Positions 1-6,020 are shown, counted from the first letter of the stretch. The stretch: DNA of 8,071 bases from Methanobrevibacter sp. (GCA_017404125.1 JAFRCZ010000245.1:1-8071), one strand, 5' to 3'. Translations and numbers: made by a program. The notes: generated by a model not told the origin, from the sequence alone.

Positions 1-15
1 TATATCTCATTATAG

Positions 16-26
16 GTAATTATTAC
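16..26. promoter_or_regulatory. 11-bp palindrome upstream of the ModE-like gene (possible operator)
   Basis: GTAATTATTAC is a perfect inverted repeat (GTAAT, one centre base, ATTAC), 37 bases before the start codon at 64. Its position in the presumed promoter of a DNA-binding regulator would suit autoregulation. In sequence this AT-rich, short palindromes arise by chance, and I do not recognise it as a known ModE box. Confidence 0.25.
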
Positions 27-63
27 AAAAAAGTTATTATTTAAGGTTAAAGGGACGATAAAA

Positions 64-756
64 ATGACAGAAGTAAATGCTGGCGTAGAATATAAAATTA
101 ATATCGATGGGAAGTCTTTTCTCTTGGATGAAAAGAAATTCAATCTATTGATTTATATAAATGAAAGTGGATCTATAACAGAAGCTGCTAAACGTTCTAA
201 AATTTCTTACAGAACCGCTTTAAACTATATTGATAAAATAGAATCCACTTTGGATATAGCTATTGTAAGCACTCAAAAAGGAGGAAGTGGTGGAGGAGGA
301 AGCACCACTCTTACTGAAGAAGGTTTGCAAATCTTAAAGGAATGTAAAAAGATCAATGCTATTATGGAACTTCACAGGGAAACCAATGAACTTGAAGCAG
401 AAATTCTTGAAATTGATCATTCAAAAGGAGTCATGAAAATCCAAATGAATGAATTGACCATGACAATTCCTTTGAAAACAGAATATGAAGTTGGAGATAA
501 AATACTGGCCTTAATCAGTTATGACAACATCTTCATAATGCTAGAGCCTCAAACATCTAGCATCAGAAACATTTTCAAAGGTAAAGTTACTGAAATGAGA
601 CTTCAAAATGAAATGGTTCGTGTAAAAATCGACATTGGTGGAGTTGACATTTTCTCAGACATTACTTTATCTGCAGGTAAGGACTTGGATTTAAGTTTAG
701 GAAAAGAAGTCTACATTGGTTTTAAAGCATTGTCAATAGCTACCTTAAAATTATAA
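64..756 (+). CDS. ModE-family molybdate/tungstate-responsive transcriptional regulator with MOP/TOBE domains
   Basis: This is a 230-residue cytoplasmic DNA-binding protein. Residues about 20-100 form a ModE/LysR-type winged helix: the helix-turn-helix is around GSITEAAKRSKISYRTALNYI (residues 36-56), and the wing is the glycine-rich KGGSGGGGSTTLTEEG stretch (72-87), a hallmark of ModE. The C-terminal half holds two oxyanion-binding MOP/TOBE units: a divergent one at about 110-161 and a canonical one at about 165-228, opening with SSIRNIFKGKV and ending GKEVYIGFKALSIATL. ModE proteins bind molybdate or tungstate as dimers and control uptake and molybdopterin-enzyme genes; in methanogens the natural target would be formylmethanofuran dehydrogenase or anion transport genes (inference). 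Length fits the family (E. coli ModE is about 260). A purine-rich AGGGACGAT lies just before the ATG. No modABC or tupABC gene is in the window. Confidence 0.88.
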   Translation: MTEVNAGVEYKINIDGKSFLLDEKKFNLLIYINESGSITEAAKRSKISYRTALNYIDKIESTLDIAIVSTQKGGSGGGGSTTLTEEGLQILKECKKINAIMELHRETNELEAEILEIDHSKGVMKIQMNELTMTIPLKTEYEVGDKILALISYDNIFIMLEPQTSSIRNIFKGKVTEMRLQNEMVRVKIDIGGVDIFSDITLSAGKDLDLSLGKEVYIGFKALSIATLKL

Positions 757-834
757 ATCATTTAACATTTTAAAATCAGTGCTATCATCTTAGATTTAAG
801 AATTAAATACATTTTTAAATAATTTATCCTATAA

Positions 835-843
835 TTTTATATA
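835..843 (+). promoter_or_regulatory. TATA box of the ferredoxin gene
   Basis: TTTTATATA sits in the 134-base spacer after the ModE-like gene. A start of transcription about 25 bases downstream (near 865) would leave a leader of about 25 bases that includes the ribosome binding site GGTGAT at 881-886. The spacing is what an archaeal promoter needs; assignment is by inspection only. Confidence 0.45.
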
Positions 844-880
844 GATTAAATAAAATAAGATTATTTACAGATTATTCAAT

Positions 881-886
881 GGTGAT
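881..886 (+). promoter_or_regulatory. Ribosome binding site that points to an AUU start
   Basis: GGTGAT is complementary to the archaeal 16S rRNA 3' end (anti-Shine-Dalgarno ATCACCTCC). In this window (G)GTG is followed by exactly five bases and then the start codon at hisB, mtd, the TIGR04076-like gene, the DUF2149 gene and cbiM. Here the same spacing lands on ATT at 890, in frame with the ferredoxin. The local sequence GTGATATT-ATT differs from the mtd site GTGATATT-ATG only in the last base of the start codon. Confidence 0.65.
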
Positions 887-889
887 ATT

Positions 890-1090
890 ATTTTAAAAAT
901 TATAGTTGACGAAGACAAATGCACTGCATGTGGAAATTGCAAGGAAATTTGTCCTAAAGGAGGATACATTTGGACTATTGATGCTGTTGCACGTGTATCA
1001 AACTTAGATTATTGTCATGTTTGTACATTATGTGCAATGAAATGCGGTCCAGATGCAATTAAAATTATGAGAAATGCACCAGATGAATGA
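890..1090 (+). CDS. 2[4Fe-4S] ferredoxin, probable non-canonical AUU start
   Basis: This is a small low-potential electron carrier of 66 codons if read from ATT at 890. It carries two complete cluster motifs: CTACGNCKEICP (CxxCxxCxxxCP, bases about 920-955) and CHVCTLCAMKCGP (CxxCxxCxxxC, about 1016-1054), ending NAPDE. In methanogens such ferredoxins serve oxidoreductases such as hydrogenases, formylmethanofuran dehydrogenase or 2-oxoacid oxidoreductases; the partner here is not shown. The reading frame is open from the stop at 851 to the stop at 1088, but contains no ATG, GTG or TTG before the Met codon between the last two cysteines. The strong ribosome binding site at 881 places initiation at ATT 890. 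An alternative is a one-base loss in the TTTTAAAAA run at 891-899: restoring one base would join ATG 879 to the ferredoxin frame. The intact cysteines and a stop right after a normal C-terminus argue against a dead gene. Confidence 0.85.
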   Translation: MLKIIVDEDKCTACGNCKEICPKGGYIWTIDAVARVSNLDYCHVCTLCAMKCGPDAIKIMRNAPDE

Positions 1091-1187
1091 ATAATTAATC
1101 GTTGTTTTAATTTAATTATAGTTTAAAATTTTGCTATAAATTGTTTACTATATATGTAATGAAAATTTAAATCAAGTGAGTGATTCA

Positions 1188-1766
1188 ATGACTAGAATAG
1201 CTAAAGTTTCAAGAAAGACATCTGAAACAGATATTGAAATAGAATTAAATATTGATGGAACAGGAAAATATGAAATTGATACAGGAGTCAATTTCTTCAA
1301 TCACATGTTGGAATCCTTTTCAAAACACAGTTTCATTGATTTGAACATTAAGGCAGTTGGGGATATTGAAATAGATGATCACCACACTGTAGAGGATGTT
1401 GGAATATTATTAGGTGAAGCTTTCGCAGAAGCTATCGGTGATAAGAAAGGAATCAGAAGAATGGGTCATGCAATTGTCCCTATGGATGACTCAGTTGCAA
1501 CTGTAGCTAGAGACATAAGTGGCCGCAGCTACTGCAATATGGATTTAAAATTTAAAAATGATAAGATTGGCGATTTGAGCAGCGATGTAATTGTTCACTT
1601 CTTTGAATCATTTGCTTCCAGTGGAAAGATCAATATCTATGGAACTTGTGAAGGTTCAAATGATCACCACAAATCTGAAGCTCTTTTCAAAGCATTTGCA
1701 AAATCATTGTATGATGCATGTAAAATAGAGCATGACGAAATTTTAAGCACTAAAGGTGTGCTTTAA
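1188..1766 (+). CDS. hisB: Imidazoleglycerol-phosphate dehydratase
   Basis: HisB removes water from D-erythro-imidazole-glycerol 3-phosphate to give imidazole-acetol phosphate, the sixth enzymatic step of histidine synthesis, in the cytoplasm as a manganese-containing 24-mer. The 192 residues match the monofunctional archaeal/plant-type enzyme along the whole length, without the phosphatase domain of enterobacterial HisB. Metal-binding motifs are all present: [12 protein letters not shown] (36-47), [11 protein letters not shown] (63-73), HFFESF (137-142) and [12 protein letters not shown] (158-169). I chose ATG 1188: AGTGAT lies at the usual five-base spacing (GTG 1180-1182). An upstream in-frame GTG at 1176 would add four residues but lies within that binding region. 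TATA-like sequences (CTATAAAT near 1133, CTATATAT near 1148) lie in the spacer before it. No other his gene is nearby, as is common in archaea with scattered his genes. A hairpin plus T-rich tract ends the gene. Confidence 0.96.
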   Translation: MTRIAKVSRKTSETDIEIELNIDGTGKYEIDTGVNFFNHMLESFSKHSFIDLNIKAVGDIEIDDHHTVEDVGILLGEAFAEAIGDKKGIRRMGHAIVPMDDSVATVARDISGRSYCNMDLKFKNDKIGDLSSDVIVHFFESFASSGKINIYGTCEGSNDHHKSEALFKAFAKSLYDACKIEHDEILSTKGVL

Positions 1767-1812
1767 TTTTTCAAAATCTTTATTTTTTTCTTTTTTTAAT
1801 TCTTTTTAATTC
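1745..1812 (+). terminator. Terminator of hisB, hairpin overlapping the last codons
   Basis: AAGCAC (1745-1750) pairs with GTGCTT (1758-1763) across a 7-base loop; the stop codon is at 1764-1766 and a long T-rich run follows (1767-1812, several runs of four to seven T). Oligo-T tracts alone can terminate archaeal transcription, so the short stem may or may not contribute. Confidence 0.6.
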
Positions 1813-1857
1813 CTAATTGCTATTTTTAACTATTTTATATTTTTCATTTTATTTTTT

Positions 1858-2379
1858 CTATAATTTATCCAAGCACATTCCATCAACTACTTTTATCTCT
1901 CCACCACATTTTGGGCAAGAATTTTTTGATAGGATATATTTAGGAATTTCACTATTGCAGATAGGACAGTGGTATCTTTTTGAAGTGTGGAAGTTTCTGC
2001 TTAAATCTACAATATAGCAATCATCCTTCAGATCTGAAGATTTGATGAATGGCTTTAATATTGTGTTGGAAATCTTGTTTTCATTTGCAAATTTCTCTAT
2101 TAAAGCAATAGCTTCCTCTTCATCATATGGTTTTTTGATAAATGAAATTAGATACATCTTTATTTTTTTATCACAGTTTACACAATAGGTTTCAACAATA
2201 TCGCCAGAGATTGAGGAATCCTTATCTAAATCATATGCAGTTCTAATCAGAATATACTCTTCAATCTCACCATCTTCATTTAGGCAAAACAATAATGGTC
2301 CTTGATCTTTCCATCTGAAACCGCAGTTTTCACACTCAAAATAATCTATTGAAGCCATTTCCATACCCTTCCCATACAT
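1858..2379 (-). CDS. Zinc-ribbon protein of unknown function
   Basis: I do not recognise the family. Up to 173 residues with four CxxC knuckles: CENC (16-19), CVNC (66-69), CPIC (138-141) and CPKCGG (155-160). The first pair can form one zinc ribbon with an insert of 46 residues; the last two form a compact C-terminal rubredoxin-like ribbon. Between them lies an acidic, probably helical part (about 85-120). No membrane segment or signal peptide. Such proteins are often nucleic-acid or protein adaptors, but nothing here fixes a role. The start is uncertain: Met codons lie at 2379, 2364 and 2358. The first has AAGGA only one base before it; the third (MASIDYFECENC) has a G-rich stretch at a better distance and is equally good. 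It is convergent with hisB, 91 bases apart, and has no T-rich terminator on its own strand. Confidence 0.8.
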   Translation of the reverse strand: MYGKGMEMASIDYFECENCGFRWKDQGPLLFCLNEDGEIEEYILIRTAYDLDKDSSISGDIVETYCVNCDKKIKMYLISFIKKPYDEEEAIALIEKFANENKISNTILKPFIKSSDLKDDCYIVDLSRNFHTSKRYHCPICNSEIPKYILSKNSCPKCGGEIKVVDGMCLDKL

Positions 2380-2507
2380 TCCTTATTCAATAAATTCTTT
2401 AAATTAAAATATGAAATTGTTTATGATAGTTTGTATTATTACGAATTAAATTTCATGCTAAAAAGCTTTAAAATTGTGATTAATAAAAATAAAAAAAGTA
2501 AATTTTG

Positions 2508-2550
2508 GATTTGATTTGAGATTTGATTTATTTGATTTGATTTGAATTTG
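2508..2550. repeat. Imperfect TTTGA pentanucleotide repeat in a spacer
   Basis: Bases 2508-2550 are built from about eight imperfect copies of a TTTGA/ATTTG unit (GATTTGATTTGAG, ATTTGATTTA, then TTTGA three times). The tract lies beyond the mtd terminator and upstream of the zinc-ribbon gene. It may be a slippage-prone simple repeat or part of the promoter region of the zinc-ribbon gene; no coding frame uses it. Confidence 0.6.
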
Positions 2551-2554
2551 TTTT

Positions 2555-2594
2555 AAAAAAGAAAAAAGAAAAATAAGTAGCTAAAAAGCTACTT
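2555..2594 (-). terminator. Hairpin terminator of mtd
   Basis: AAGTAGCT (2575-2582) and AGCTACTT (2587-2594) form a perfect 8-bp stem with a 4-base loop, 13 bases past the mtd stop codon. On the - strand it is followed by a T-rich run (complement of the A-rich 2555-2574). It resembles a bacterial intrinsic terminator, fitting for a strongly expressed gene. Confidence 0.75.
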
Positions 2595-2607
2595 AAATCC
2601 AATACAC

Positions 2608-3438
2608 TTATTCTGGTTTGCTGATTAAATCAAGTTTGCAACCAACGTTTCCTTCTTTCATGTGAGGAGTTCTTAATACAGTGTCGTTGGATTTTTCAAT
2701 TTCTCTTGCTTCTGCAGCTAATTTAGCAGCACATGCAGCGATTTCGTGAGCAGCAGCAACTAAAGGAATGAAGTTTTCGTAACCTTTGGTCATGAAACAA
2801 CCTTTCATGTCTAATCCTGCTACGGAACCAGCCATTTCGTAAGCAGCAATAGCTTTTGCTTTTGCGTATGGGTTTTGGAATTTAGCTGCTTCTACTGCTT
2901 TTTCAGCAGTTACAATGAGTTTAGGTAATTCGATTTCTTTACCTTCTTCTACAGCTTCGATTATACCGTCAATGGTTTTTTGTACTAATCTTAAAGCACC
3001 AGTTTCTGCTAATACTTTAATGATGTCAGCGTTGAAAATAGCCATTTCAGTTGGGTCTAACCATTCTCTTTTTGCACCAATCATTGGGTCTGCCATAACA
3101 ATAATGTAACCTAAACCTTGTTCATCCATTTCATCTTTTTTACCTTTACCAGGAGCGTCACCGATGATAATAGCAGGAATATCTTCTTCAGATAATAATT
3201 CTCTTGCTCTAGCTGGACCAGGTGCTGCTGGGTTTGGGCTAATGAAAATACAGAAATCTGGGTCGAATTGTTTGAACTTAGGTACAACATCTTCAACTTG
3301 TTCTGGGTTCATTTTTGCTCCAGATCCAAATACTCTTACGTCAATGTTTGGTCTGTCTGCTCTTTCGTCTAATAATAAATCTAATATTGGTGAAGTACCA
3401 ATATTACCACTTCTTAATATAGCGATTTTAACTACCAT
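2608..3438 (-). CDS. mtd: F420-dependent methylenetetrahydromethanopterin dehydrogenase
   Basis: Mtd reversibly oxidises N5,N10-methylene-H4MPT to methenyl-H4MPT with coenzyme F420; in CO2 reduction to methane it runs the other way, using reduced F420. It is a soluble cytoplasmic hexamer. The 276 residues match the family from end to end: MVVKIAILRSGNIGTSPILD (1-20), LLLDERADRPNIDV (21-34), GSGAKMNPEQ (38-47), FISPNPAAPGPARAREL (65-81), IIGDAPG (91-97), DEQGLGYIIV (105-114), DPMIGAKREWLDPTEMA (117-133), and the C-terminal NDTVLRTPHMKEG followed by a KPE end. Methionine at 3438 is chosen because it matches known Mtd N-termini and has GTGAT at the standard spacing; an in-frame ATG at 3495 would add 19 residues with no family support. 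It stands alone as a transcription unit, with a TATA box near 3510 and a hairpin terminator. Confidence 0.98.
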   Translation of the reverse strand: MVVKIAILRSGNIGTSPILDLLLDERADRPNIDVRVFGSGAKMNPEQVEDVVPKFKQFDPDFCIFISPNPAAPGPARARELLSEEDIPAIIIGDAPGKGKKDEMDEQGLGYIIVMADPMIGAKREWLDPTEMAIFNADIIKVLAETGALRLVQKTIDGIIEAVEEGKEIELPKLIVTAEKAVEAAKFQNPYAKAKAIAAYEMAGSVAGLDMKGCFMTKGYENFIPLVAAAHEIAACAAKLAAEAREIEKSNDTVLRTPHMKEGNVGCKLDLISKPE

Positions 3439-3505
3439 AATATCACATATATATTTATAGCATTTGCTTTTTATAAAGTTTAATGTTAAAATCAAAACAA
3501 AACAT

Positions 3506-3513
3506 TTATATAA
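3506..3513 (-). promoter_or_regulatory. TATA box upstream of mtd
   Basis: TTATATAA, within CTATTATATAAATG on the - strand, lies about 70 bases before the mtd start. Transcription starting about 25 bases downstream (near 3485) would give a leader of nearly 50 bases. A second TATA-like site, CTTTATAAAAAG at about 3468-3479, would give a much shorter leader; I cannot tell which is used. Confidence 0.45.
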
Positions 3514-3704
3514 TAGAAAAAATTTTTTTCAAATTATTAAAAAAAGTTATTTGAGTAATAATAAAATTTTAAACCCCTCGAACAAAAAATAAAGAATAAA
3601 CAAGAGTATTTTTATTGAATAAAGGAAAATTTGGCTTTTTTGAAAAAATCAGAAATTCTTATAAAAATGGAATTATTGTAAAATTTCTCAAGAAAAAATA
3701 TCAG

Positions 3705-4346
3705 TTAATCTTCTAAATATTCATCAATTTTTTTGCCAAAGATCTTATCATAAAATTGAATGATGAAACCTACAACAATTCCTGCAAAAATAGTTCCTTC
3801 ACGAACTCCTTCGAGATGGCCTAAGAATATGAATGAGATAACTGCAGCCATAGTTATGATAGATATATCAAAAAACGGCTTTACCTTTCCAAAGTCCCTA
3901 TTCAATACTTCTGCAATAGCTAAAACTGCACCGTCACCTGGAAGCATGGTAAGATTTGATTTAACCTCAATGGTTAAACCAAAAGCAAGAACAAAACAGC
4001 TAACAATACATAAAATCCATTGACTAATGTAATCAGTGAGATTAATAAAGCTCAAGCACCCAAGGGTGAAATCAATCATATACCCGAATAATATGCAAAC
4101 AAGCATTTGTGCAATTTGTGAAACTGTAACTTTCTTGAGAAGAAGCATTTGAAATAAAACAAGAAGGGCATTGAAAAGTATTGTAAATACTCCAACGCTT
4201 AAAGGAAAAATAATGCATAAAACATAAGGAACAGAAGATATTGGGGCAGTTCCTAAAGTAGCTTTAATGGATAATGAAATACCTAAAGACATTATACTTA
4301 CTCCAACAATAAGCAATATGTATCTAAAAATCAATTTTTTATCCAT
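3705..4346 (-). CDS. YczE/YitT-like integral membrane protein
   Basis: This is a 213-residue polytopic protein with about five to six membrane segments, at residues about 5-27, 42-73, 79-97, 110-127, 160-178 and 188-200. The N-terminal SLGISLSIKATLGTAPISSVPYVL and the mid-protein PGDGAV (136-141) followed by FGKVKPFFDISI are the pattern of the YczE/YyaS/YitT group of conserved membrane proteins, whose substrate is unknown. The last residues are charged and probably cytoplasmic. I chose the Met at 4346 (MDKKLIFRY) because AAGGAAGACGAT precedes it at suitable distance; an in-frame ATG at 4373 adds nine charged residues but has no binding site. Downstream on its strand a T-rich run (complement of 3691-3699) could end transcription. 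It is divergent from the TIGR04076-like gene, and no function links them. Confidence 0.8.
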   Translation of the reverse strand: MDKKLIFRYILLIVGVSIMSLGISLSIKATLGTAPISSVPYVLCIIFPLSVGVFTILFNALLVLFQMLLLKKVTVSQIAQMLVCILFGYMIDFTLGCLSFINLTDYISQWILCIVSCFVLAFGLTIEVKSNLTMLPGDGAVLAIAEVLNRDFGKVKPFFDISIITMAAVISFIFLGHLEGVREGTIFAGIVVGFIIQFYDKIFGKKIDEYLED

Positions 4347-4371
4347 TTTATCGTCTTCCTTTTTATATTCC

Positions 4372-4385
4372 ATTTAAATTTAAAT
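4372..4385. promoter_or_regulatory. AT-rich palindrome in the divergent spacer
   Basis: ATTTAAATTTAAAT is a perfect 14-bp inverted repeat just upstream of the YczE-like gene, in the spacer it shares with the divergent small gene. A related core, TTAAATTTAA, is the centre of the longer palindrome at 7310-7329. It could be an operator or part of the TATA region, or chance in a spacer that is nearly all A and T. Confidence 0.2.
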
Positions 4386-4464
4386 TGAACTAAGTATTTA
4401 AAATTTTTTAAGAAAAAATAAAAAATAAATAAAAAAACCAATAGATATTAAAACAGGTGCTATG

Positions 4465-4779
4465 ATGAAAAAAGTAAAAATCACTGTAATGAAAAAAGCA
4501 AGATATGATGACTTGATTGAAGAATATGAAAATCCTATGGAACATGAATGTGATGTAGAACTTGGAGACACATTCATTGCTAATGGCTGGGAAAGGCCTG
4601 AAGATTTCTGCAGCAGTGCATGGGAAAGCATTTCACCATTTGTGCTTGCATTATCATCAGGTGGTGAAGATCTATACGATGGCTGGATGAAAAACAAGAA
4701 ATCAGCTATGATATCCTGCAATGATGGATTCCGTCCTGTAAGCTTTTTGCTTGAAACTCTAGATGAGGATGCAGAATAA
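4465..4779 (+). CDS. TIGR04076-like small conserved protein, function unknown
   Basis: This 104-residue cytoplasmic protein has the layout of the TIGR04076 family: an N-terminal MKKVKITV strand, a Cys in HECDVELGDTF (C29), PEDFCSSAW (C49), a FVLALSSGG segment (59-67), and the terminal SCNDGFRPVSFLLE (C85). The three spaced cysteines could bind a metal or react as thiols; that is inference, since the family has no established role. The second of two adjacent ATG codons (4465) is preferred, because GGTG at 4456-4459 then has the five-base spacing of other genes here; ATG 4462 would add one Met. The gene is monocistronic, divergent from the YczE-like gene and convergent with the DUF2149 gene 81 bases away. 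No T-rich terminator is seen on its own strand. Confidence 0.8.
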   Translation: MKKVKITVMKKARYDDLIEEYENPMEHECDVELGDTFIANGWERPEDFCSSAWESISPFVLALSSGGEDLYDGWMKNKKSAMISCNDGFRPVSFLLETLDEDAE

Positions 4780-4821
4780 AAAAAATAGAAATAAAAATGA
4801 ATAAAAATTGGTCTTAAAAAA

Positions 4822-4872
4822 TAGAAAAAATTAAAAAAATAAACAGTTGAAGGCAAGATATTAACCTTCAAC
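4822..4872 (-). terminator. Terminator of the right-hand gene cluster, overlapping the DUF2149 stop codon
   Basis: GTTGAAGG (4846-4853) and CCTTCAAC (4865-4872) form a perfect 8-bp stem with an 11-base loop that contains the TAA stop of the DUF2149 gene. The - strand continues into T-rich sequence (complement of 4822-4843, including seven T in a row). The last codons, GTT GAA GG, are themselves one arm of the stem. Confidence 0.75.
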
Positions 4873-5199
4873 CATAATCAGTTTACCCGTGTCTTTGTCT
4901 TTATAAACCTTACCCATCTCGGTATAACCATTTCCAGATGACTTACTTATATCAGGTGTTTCATCTAATTGTTTGCCTTGGTCTATTTCTGAAACCTCTT
5001 TAATGGCATCCATCACTTTTTGTTTTTGTTGCTCATCCATATTCTCATTAAAGACAATATTCTGCATATTCCAGGATAAAACTAAAAAGACCAATAAGCC
5101 AACTGCAATAACCAACATTGCATCAACAAGATTAGATGTCCCCGCCATAGGATCTTCTTCACCTTGATTAAAAAATTTTCCCTTTTTACGACGAATCAT
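4861..5199 (-). CDS. DUF2149-type membrane protein, candidate ExbD-like partner of the adjacent ExbB
   Basis: This is a 112-residue single-pass protein. It has a basic N-terminus (MIRRKKGKFF), the motif EEDPMAG (14-20), then one membrane helix (about 24-43) that opens NLVDAMLVIAVGLLVFLV and contains an Asp at position 26, followed by a short charged outer segment of about 68 residues. The layout (short inside tail, one helix with an acidic residue near its start, outer domain) copies ExbD/TolR, where the helix Asp carries protons, but the outer domain is much smaller. The DUF2149 assignment is from memory of the EDPxAGxxNLxD pattern. Start at 5199 is chosen because GTG at 5205-5207 has the standard spacing; Met 5211 would add four residues. 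It lies 44 bases downstream of the ExbB gene and is the last gene before a strong terminator. Confidence 0.78.
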   Translation of the reverse strand: MIRRKKGKFFNQGEEDPMAGTSNLVDAMLVIAVGLLVFLVLSWNMQNIVFNENMDEQQKQKVMDAIKEVSEIDQGKQLDETPDISKSSGNGYTEMGKVYKDKDTGKLIMVEG

Positions 5200-5243
5200 A
5201 ATATCACTCATAATCCAAAGTTTCTTTCCTTTTAATGACCTGA

Positions 5244-5885
5244 TTAATCATTTAAATTCTCTAAAACAGCATTGACAAAAAGTTGAAGATTAGAGGAATA
5301 CTCTTCATACCATCTACGTCTTACTTTAGAAATGACATAAGCTACTGCACCAGAACCAATACCTACAACAGTAGTGTCAAAAGCGACTATAATTGCGCTT
5401 GCTAAAGTTGATACATCTCCACTACCTAAAGCAGCTAACCCTGGACCCATAGGAATTAAAGTACCCATTAAACCTAAAGTTGGCCCTATACGAGTGACAA
5501 TATCAATTTTTTCAAGAGATTTTGCCATAGCAACTTCTTCCTCTTCAATTAAATTGATAGCCCATGCTTCACGAGAATCTGAAGATAAGGAATGGGAATT
5601 AATAACCTTTAATAAAACTTCTTTTTGACTTTCAAAAATTTCAGAACTTTCCACAATATTTGTTAACTCATCAACAGAATTTGCATTAACTAGAGAAAAG
5701 ACTAAGTTTTCCTTATAATCCCTACTTAATCTTTTTCGACTGTTATAATCAGAAATGAGACCTCCAAATGCAAAAACAGCGAAAACAGCAAATATAAGTA
5801 AGAAAATGATTACAGGAATCTGTAAACTCTGAGAAACTACATTTAAAGTAGCTGTTAACAATTCACTTCCAGGAATACTTACCAC
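5244..5885 (-). CDS. ExbB/TolQ/MotA-type proton channel protein
   Basis: This 213-residue inner-membrane protein has three membrane helices: about 23-44 (IPVIIFLLIFAVFAVFAFGG), 132-153 containing the family signature GPTLGLMGTLIPMGPGLAAL, and 164-184 (ASAIIVAFDTTVVGIGSGAV). A cytoplasmic helical domain lies between the first and second, and a basic KVRRRWYEEY tail follows. Helices 2 and 3 carry the small and Thr residues that line the proton path in ExbB. In bacteria ExbB with ExbD uses the proton gradient to drive TonB; here the partner is presumably the next gene (DUF2149). The start is uncertain: GTG at 5885 has GGTG six bases upstream, while TTG at 5903 would add six residues (VVVID-type). 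A TATA-like box at 5936-5948 suggests the last two genes can be transcribed on their own. Confidence 0.9.
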   Translation of the reverse strand: MVSIPGSELLTATLNVVSQSLQIPVIIFLLIFAVFAVFAFGGLISDYNSRKRLSRDYKENLVFSLVNANSVDELTNIVESSEIFESQKEVLLKVINSHSLSSDSREAWAINLIEEEEVAMAKSLEKIDIVTRIGPTLGLMGTLIPMGPGLAALGSGDVSTLASAIIVAFDTTVVGIGSGAVAYVISKVRRRWYEEYSSNLQLFVNAVLENLND

Positions 5886-5935
5886 ATCAATCACCACTAC
5901 CAAATAAAATTAATATAAAACTTGAAATTAAAACC

Positions 5936-5948
5936 TTTTTTATAAAAA
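5936..5948 (-). promoter_or_regulatory. TATA-like box upstream of the ExbB gene
   Basis: TTTTTATAAAAA on the - strand lies about 55 bases upstream of the chosen ExbB start, giving an expected transcription start near 5917 and a leader of about 32 bases. A second candidate, GGTTTAAATAAG, lies at about 5989-6000. The 135-base spacer here, against 60 bases between the two genes upstream, supports an internal promoter. Confidence 0.35.
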
Positions 5949-6020
5949 CCTAATTTAAACATTTTATACACATCGATAAACAAAACTACTTATTTAAACC
6001 TTTAAAACATATACCTACAA

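Noticed and set aside
1817..2017. 66-residue + strand open frame
   Set aside because: It lies opposite the zinc-ribbon gene, begins in the T-rich terminator of hisB, and its hydrophobic composition comes from T-rich spacer.
3164..3460. 98-residue + strand open frame inside mtd
   Set aside because: Antisense to highly conserved mtd codons; it has no ribosome binding site and reads as a mirror of the real gene.
3439..3495. 19-residue N-terminal extension of Mtd from an upstream in-frame ATG
   Set aside because: Known Mtd proteins begin MVVKI, which is the Met at 3438 with GTGAT at standard spacing; the extension runs through a TATA-like region and has no family support.
3569..3583. tRNA gene fragment
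   Set aside because: Only a T-arm-like string is present; no acceptor, D-arm or anticodon stem can be formed around it on either strand. It is kept only as a low-interest motif.
4398..4871. 157-residue - strand open frame
   Set aside because: Covers the terminator and the TIGR04076-like gene in antisense; its Phe/Tyr-rich ends come from A/T spacer. The + strand gene has a recognisable family and a ribosome binding site.
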